Of a stretch of DNA of 64,000 nucleotides, positions 63,029 through 64,000 are shown piece after piece (within the stretch, counting starts at the first letter, position 1; each line of letters starts with the position of its first letter). Below the pieces are notes generated by a model. The model was not told the DNA's origin. It searched no databases and saw only the letters and a program-made list of their open reading frames with translations. Origin of the DNA: an uncultured Pelagibacteraceae bacterium. GTDB lineage: Bacteria > Pseudomonadota > Alphaproteobacteria > Pelagibacterales > Pelagibacteraceae. Location of the stretch: positions 124,001-188,000 of the forward strand of contig CACMDE010000001.1 in the NCBI GenBank assembly GCA_902612345.1, given 5' to 3'. A program made the position numbers and the translations under genes.

Positions 63029-64000
63029 TCGTGAAAAAAATTATATATTTTTTTTGCAACTTTTTCTTCTACTCCTTCAACTGATTTTATCTCGTCTAAA
63101 CTAGCAGATTCTACTGCTCTAGCTGATCCAAAATGGTTTAAAAGTGATCTTTTTCTTACTGAACCAATTCCGTCTATTTGGTCCAAAAGTGACTTGCTTA
63201 TGCCTTTTTTTCTTTTAGCTCTATGTGCACTAATAGCAAACCTGTGAGCTTCATCTCTTATTCTTTGGAGAAAAAATAGAGTAGGGTCATTCTTTTCAAA
63301 CTTAAATTCTTTACCATTATGAAAAAAAGTTTCATTTCCACTATTTCTAAATTTGCCTTTAGCAATAGCGATAATAGGAATATCGTGAAGACCTAGTTCA
63401 TTCATAGTTTCTCTAGCAACAGAATACTGGCCTTTACCTCCATCAACTAAAACTAAATCAGGCATAGTCAGATAATTATCTTTTTCTTGAACAGCTCTTT
63501 TAAATCTTCTATTTAGCACTTCTTTTATCATTCCATAATCATCTTGCTGATTTTTTTCTAATTTAATATTAAATTTTCTATACCTTTTTTTTATAAAACC
63601 TTCTTCTCCATAAGCAATTAAAGCCCCGACACTATTACTACCTTGGTTATGACTGTTATCGTAAACCTCCACTAAATTTATAATACCTTCTAAATCAAAC
63701 TTTTTGGTTACCTCTTCAAAAAGTTCTTTGTTATTTTGACTTTCGTAGAGTTTTCTATTTAAACTATCTTTAGCATTTTTAATTGCTTGGTTAATTACAT
63801 TTAGTTTAGATCCTTTTTTGGCAACCGAAATATTTATTTGCTTACTCTCTTTTTTTGTAAGGGCTTTTTCAATTAAACTTTTTTCTTTTATTTCCTCATT
63901 GATTATAATTGAACTTGGAACACTTTTATTTTCATAAAATTGAGATATGAAAGAGTTTATTATCTCATTTAAATTTTCATCTGGATCATGTTTTGGAAAA
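63025..64000 (-). CDS. uvrC: Excinuclease ABC subunit C, C-terminal part (5' end outside window)
   Basis: Makes the dual incision in nucleotide excision repair. The frame stays open to the window edge, so the N-terminal GIY-YIG domain is outside. The visible part has the RNase H-like nuclease [49 protein letters not shown], and a C-terminal helix-hairpin-helix ([31 protein letters not shown]). Identification is firm. Confidence 0.96.
   Translation of the reverse strand, partial: FPKHDPDENLNEIINSFISQFYENKSVPSSIIINEEIKEKSLIEKALTKKESKQINISVAKKGSKLNVINQAIKNAKDSLNRKLYESQNNKELFEEVTKKFDLEGIINLVEVYDNSHNQGSNSVGALIAYGEEGFIKKRYRKFNIKLEKNQQDDYGMIKEVLNRRFKRAVQEKDNYLTMPDLVLVDGGKGQYSVARETMNELGLHDIPIIAIAKGKFRNSGNETFFHNGKEFKFEKNDPTLFFLQRIRDEAHRFAISAHRAKRKKGISKSLLDQIDGIGSVRKRSLLNHFGSARAVESASLDEIKSVEGVEEKVAKKIYNFFHE

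Overview
The window is a dense, strongly AT-rich bacterial chromosome segment that looks like an alphaproteobacterium of the SAR11 clade (Pelagibacterales). Reasons: very low GC with Lys/Asn/Ile-rich proteins, gaps of mostly 0-40 nt, many overlapping gene ends, alphaproteobacterial gene orders (coxB-coxA-ctaB-coxF-ctaG-coxC-surf1-thrC; petABC; dciA-dsbA-smc; prs-rplY-pth-ychF; MarR-response regulator beside ilvE), a CcrM methylase, and a carotenoid plus retinal-forming (crtIBY-blh) set. The species assignment is inference; no rRNA is present.

Layout: 1-5.3 kb holds the ileS 3' part, lspA, a lipoprotein, a short pgi, rsmD and purD. 5.3-10.9 kb is a lipid A/Kdo export operon (lpxL-type acyltransferase, lpxK, waaA, msbA) with ubiA. 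11-15.2 kb has small housekeeping or stress genes (DUF2721, quinone oxidoreductase, pirin, DUF924, haloacid dehalogenase, rsmE). 15.2-20.8 kb is the aa3-type cytochrome c oxidase operon, including a 41-codon CoxF-like gene, followed by thrC and a peroxiredoxin.

22.6-27.4 kb is the accessory part, an island between the convergent peroxiredoxin and rnhA genes. It holds a methyltransferase-like gene, four small or unknown genes, and a two-gene nuclease module: a winged helix/McrB-N/DUF3883 fusion followed by an endonuclease-exonuclease-phosphatase protein. Related short GC-rich repeats, all in the same orientation, separate the genes, and two identical 25-bp copies bracket the nuclease module. 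This is my best candidate for an undescribed system, probably defence against modified DNA carried as a repeat-bounded cassette.

27.4-40.0 kb is one long minus-strand run: dciA-like, dsbA-like, smc (apparently without a hinge), F0 ATP synthase genes, crtI-crtB-crtY-blh, ispH, thrB, rnhA. Carotenoid/retinal synthesis therefore lies directly downstream of the proton channel of ATP synthase. No rhodopsin or GGPP synthase gene is in the window.

40.0-50.3 kb holds DNA repair and replication genes (mutY, ccrM, rnhB, UDG), a TPR protein, ispE, tRNA-Gln joined to the CCA-adding enzyme gene, greA, hemF and trmL. 50.3-52.9 kb is the bc1 complex operon. 52.9-58.8 kb carries ychF, pth, rplY, prs, pgeF, a MidA-like methyltransferase and lgt. 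58.9-64 kb carries ubiK, a MarR/response regulator/histidine kinase operon, ilvE, pgsA and the 3' part of uvrC. No gene-free stretch exceeds about 200 bp. There is no CRISPR array, IS element, integrase or rRNA.
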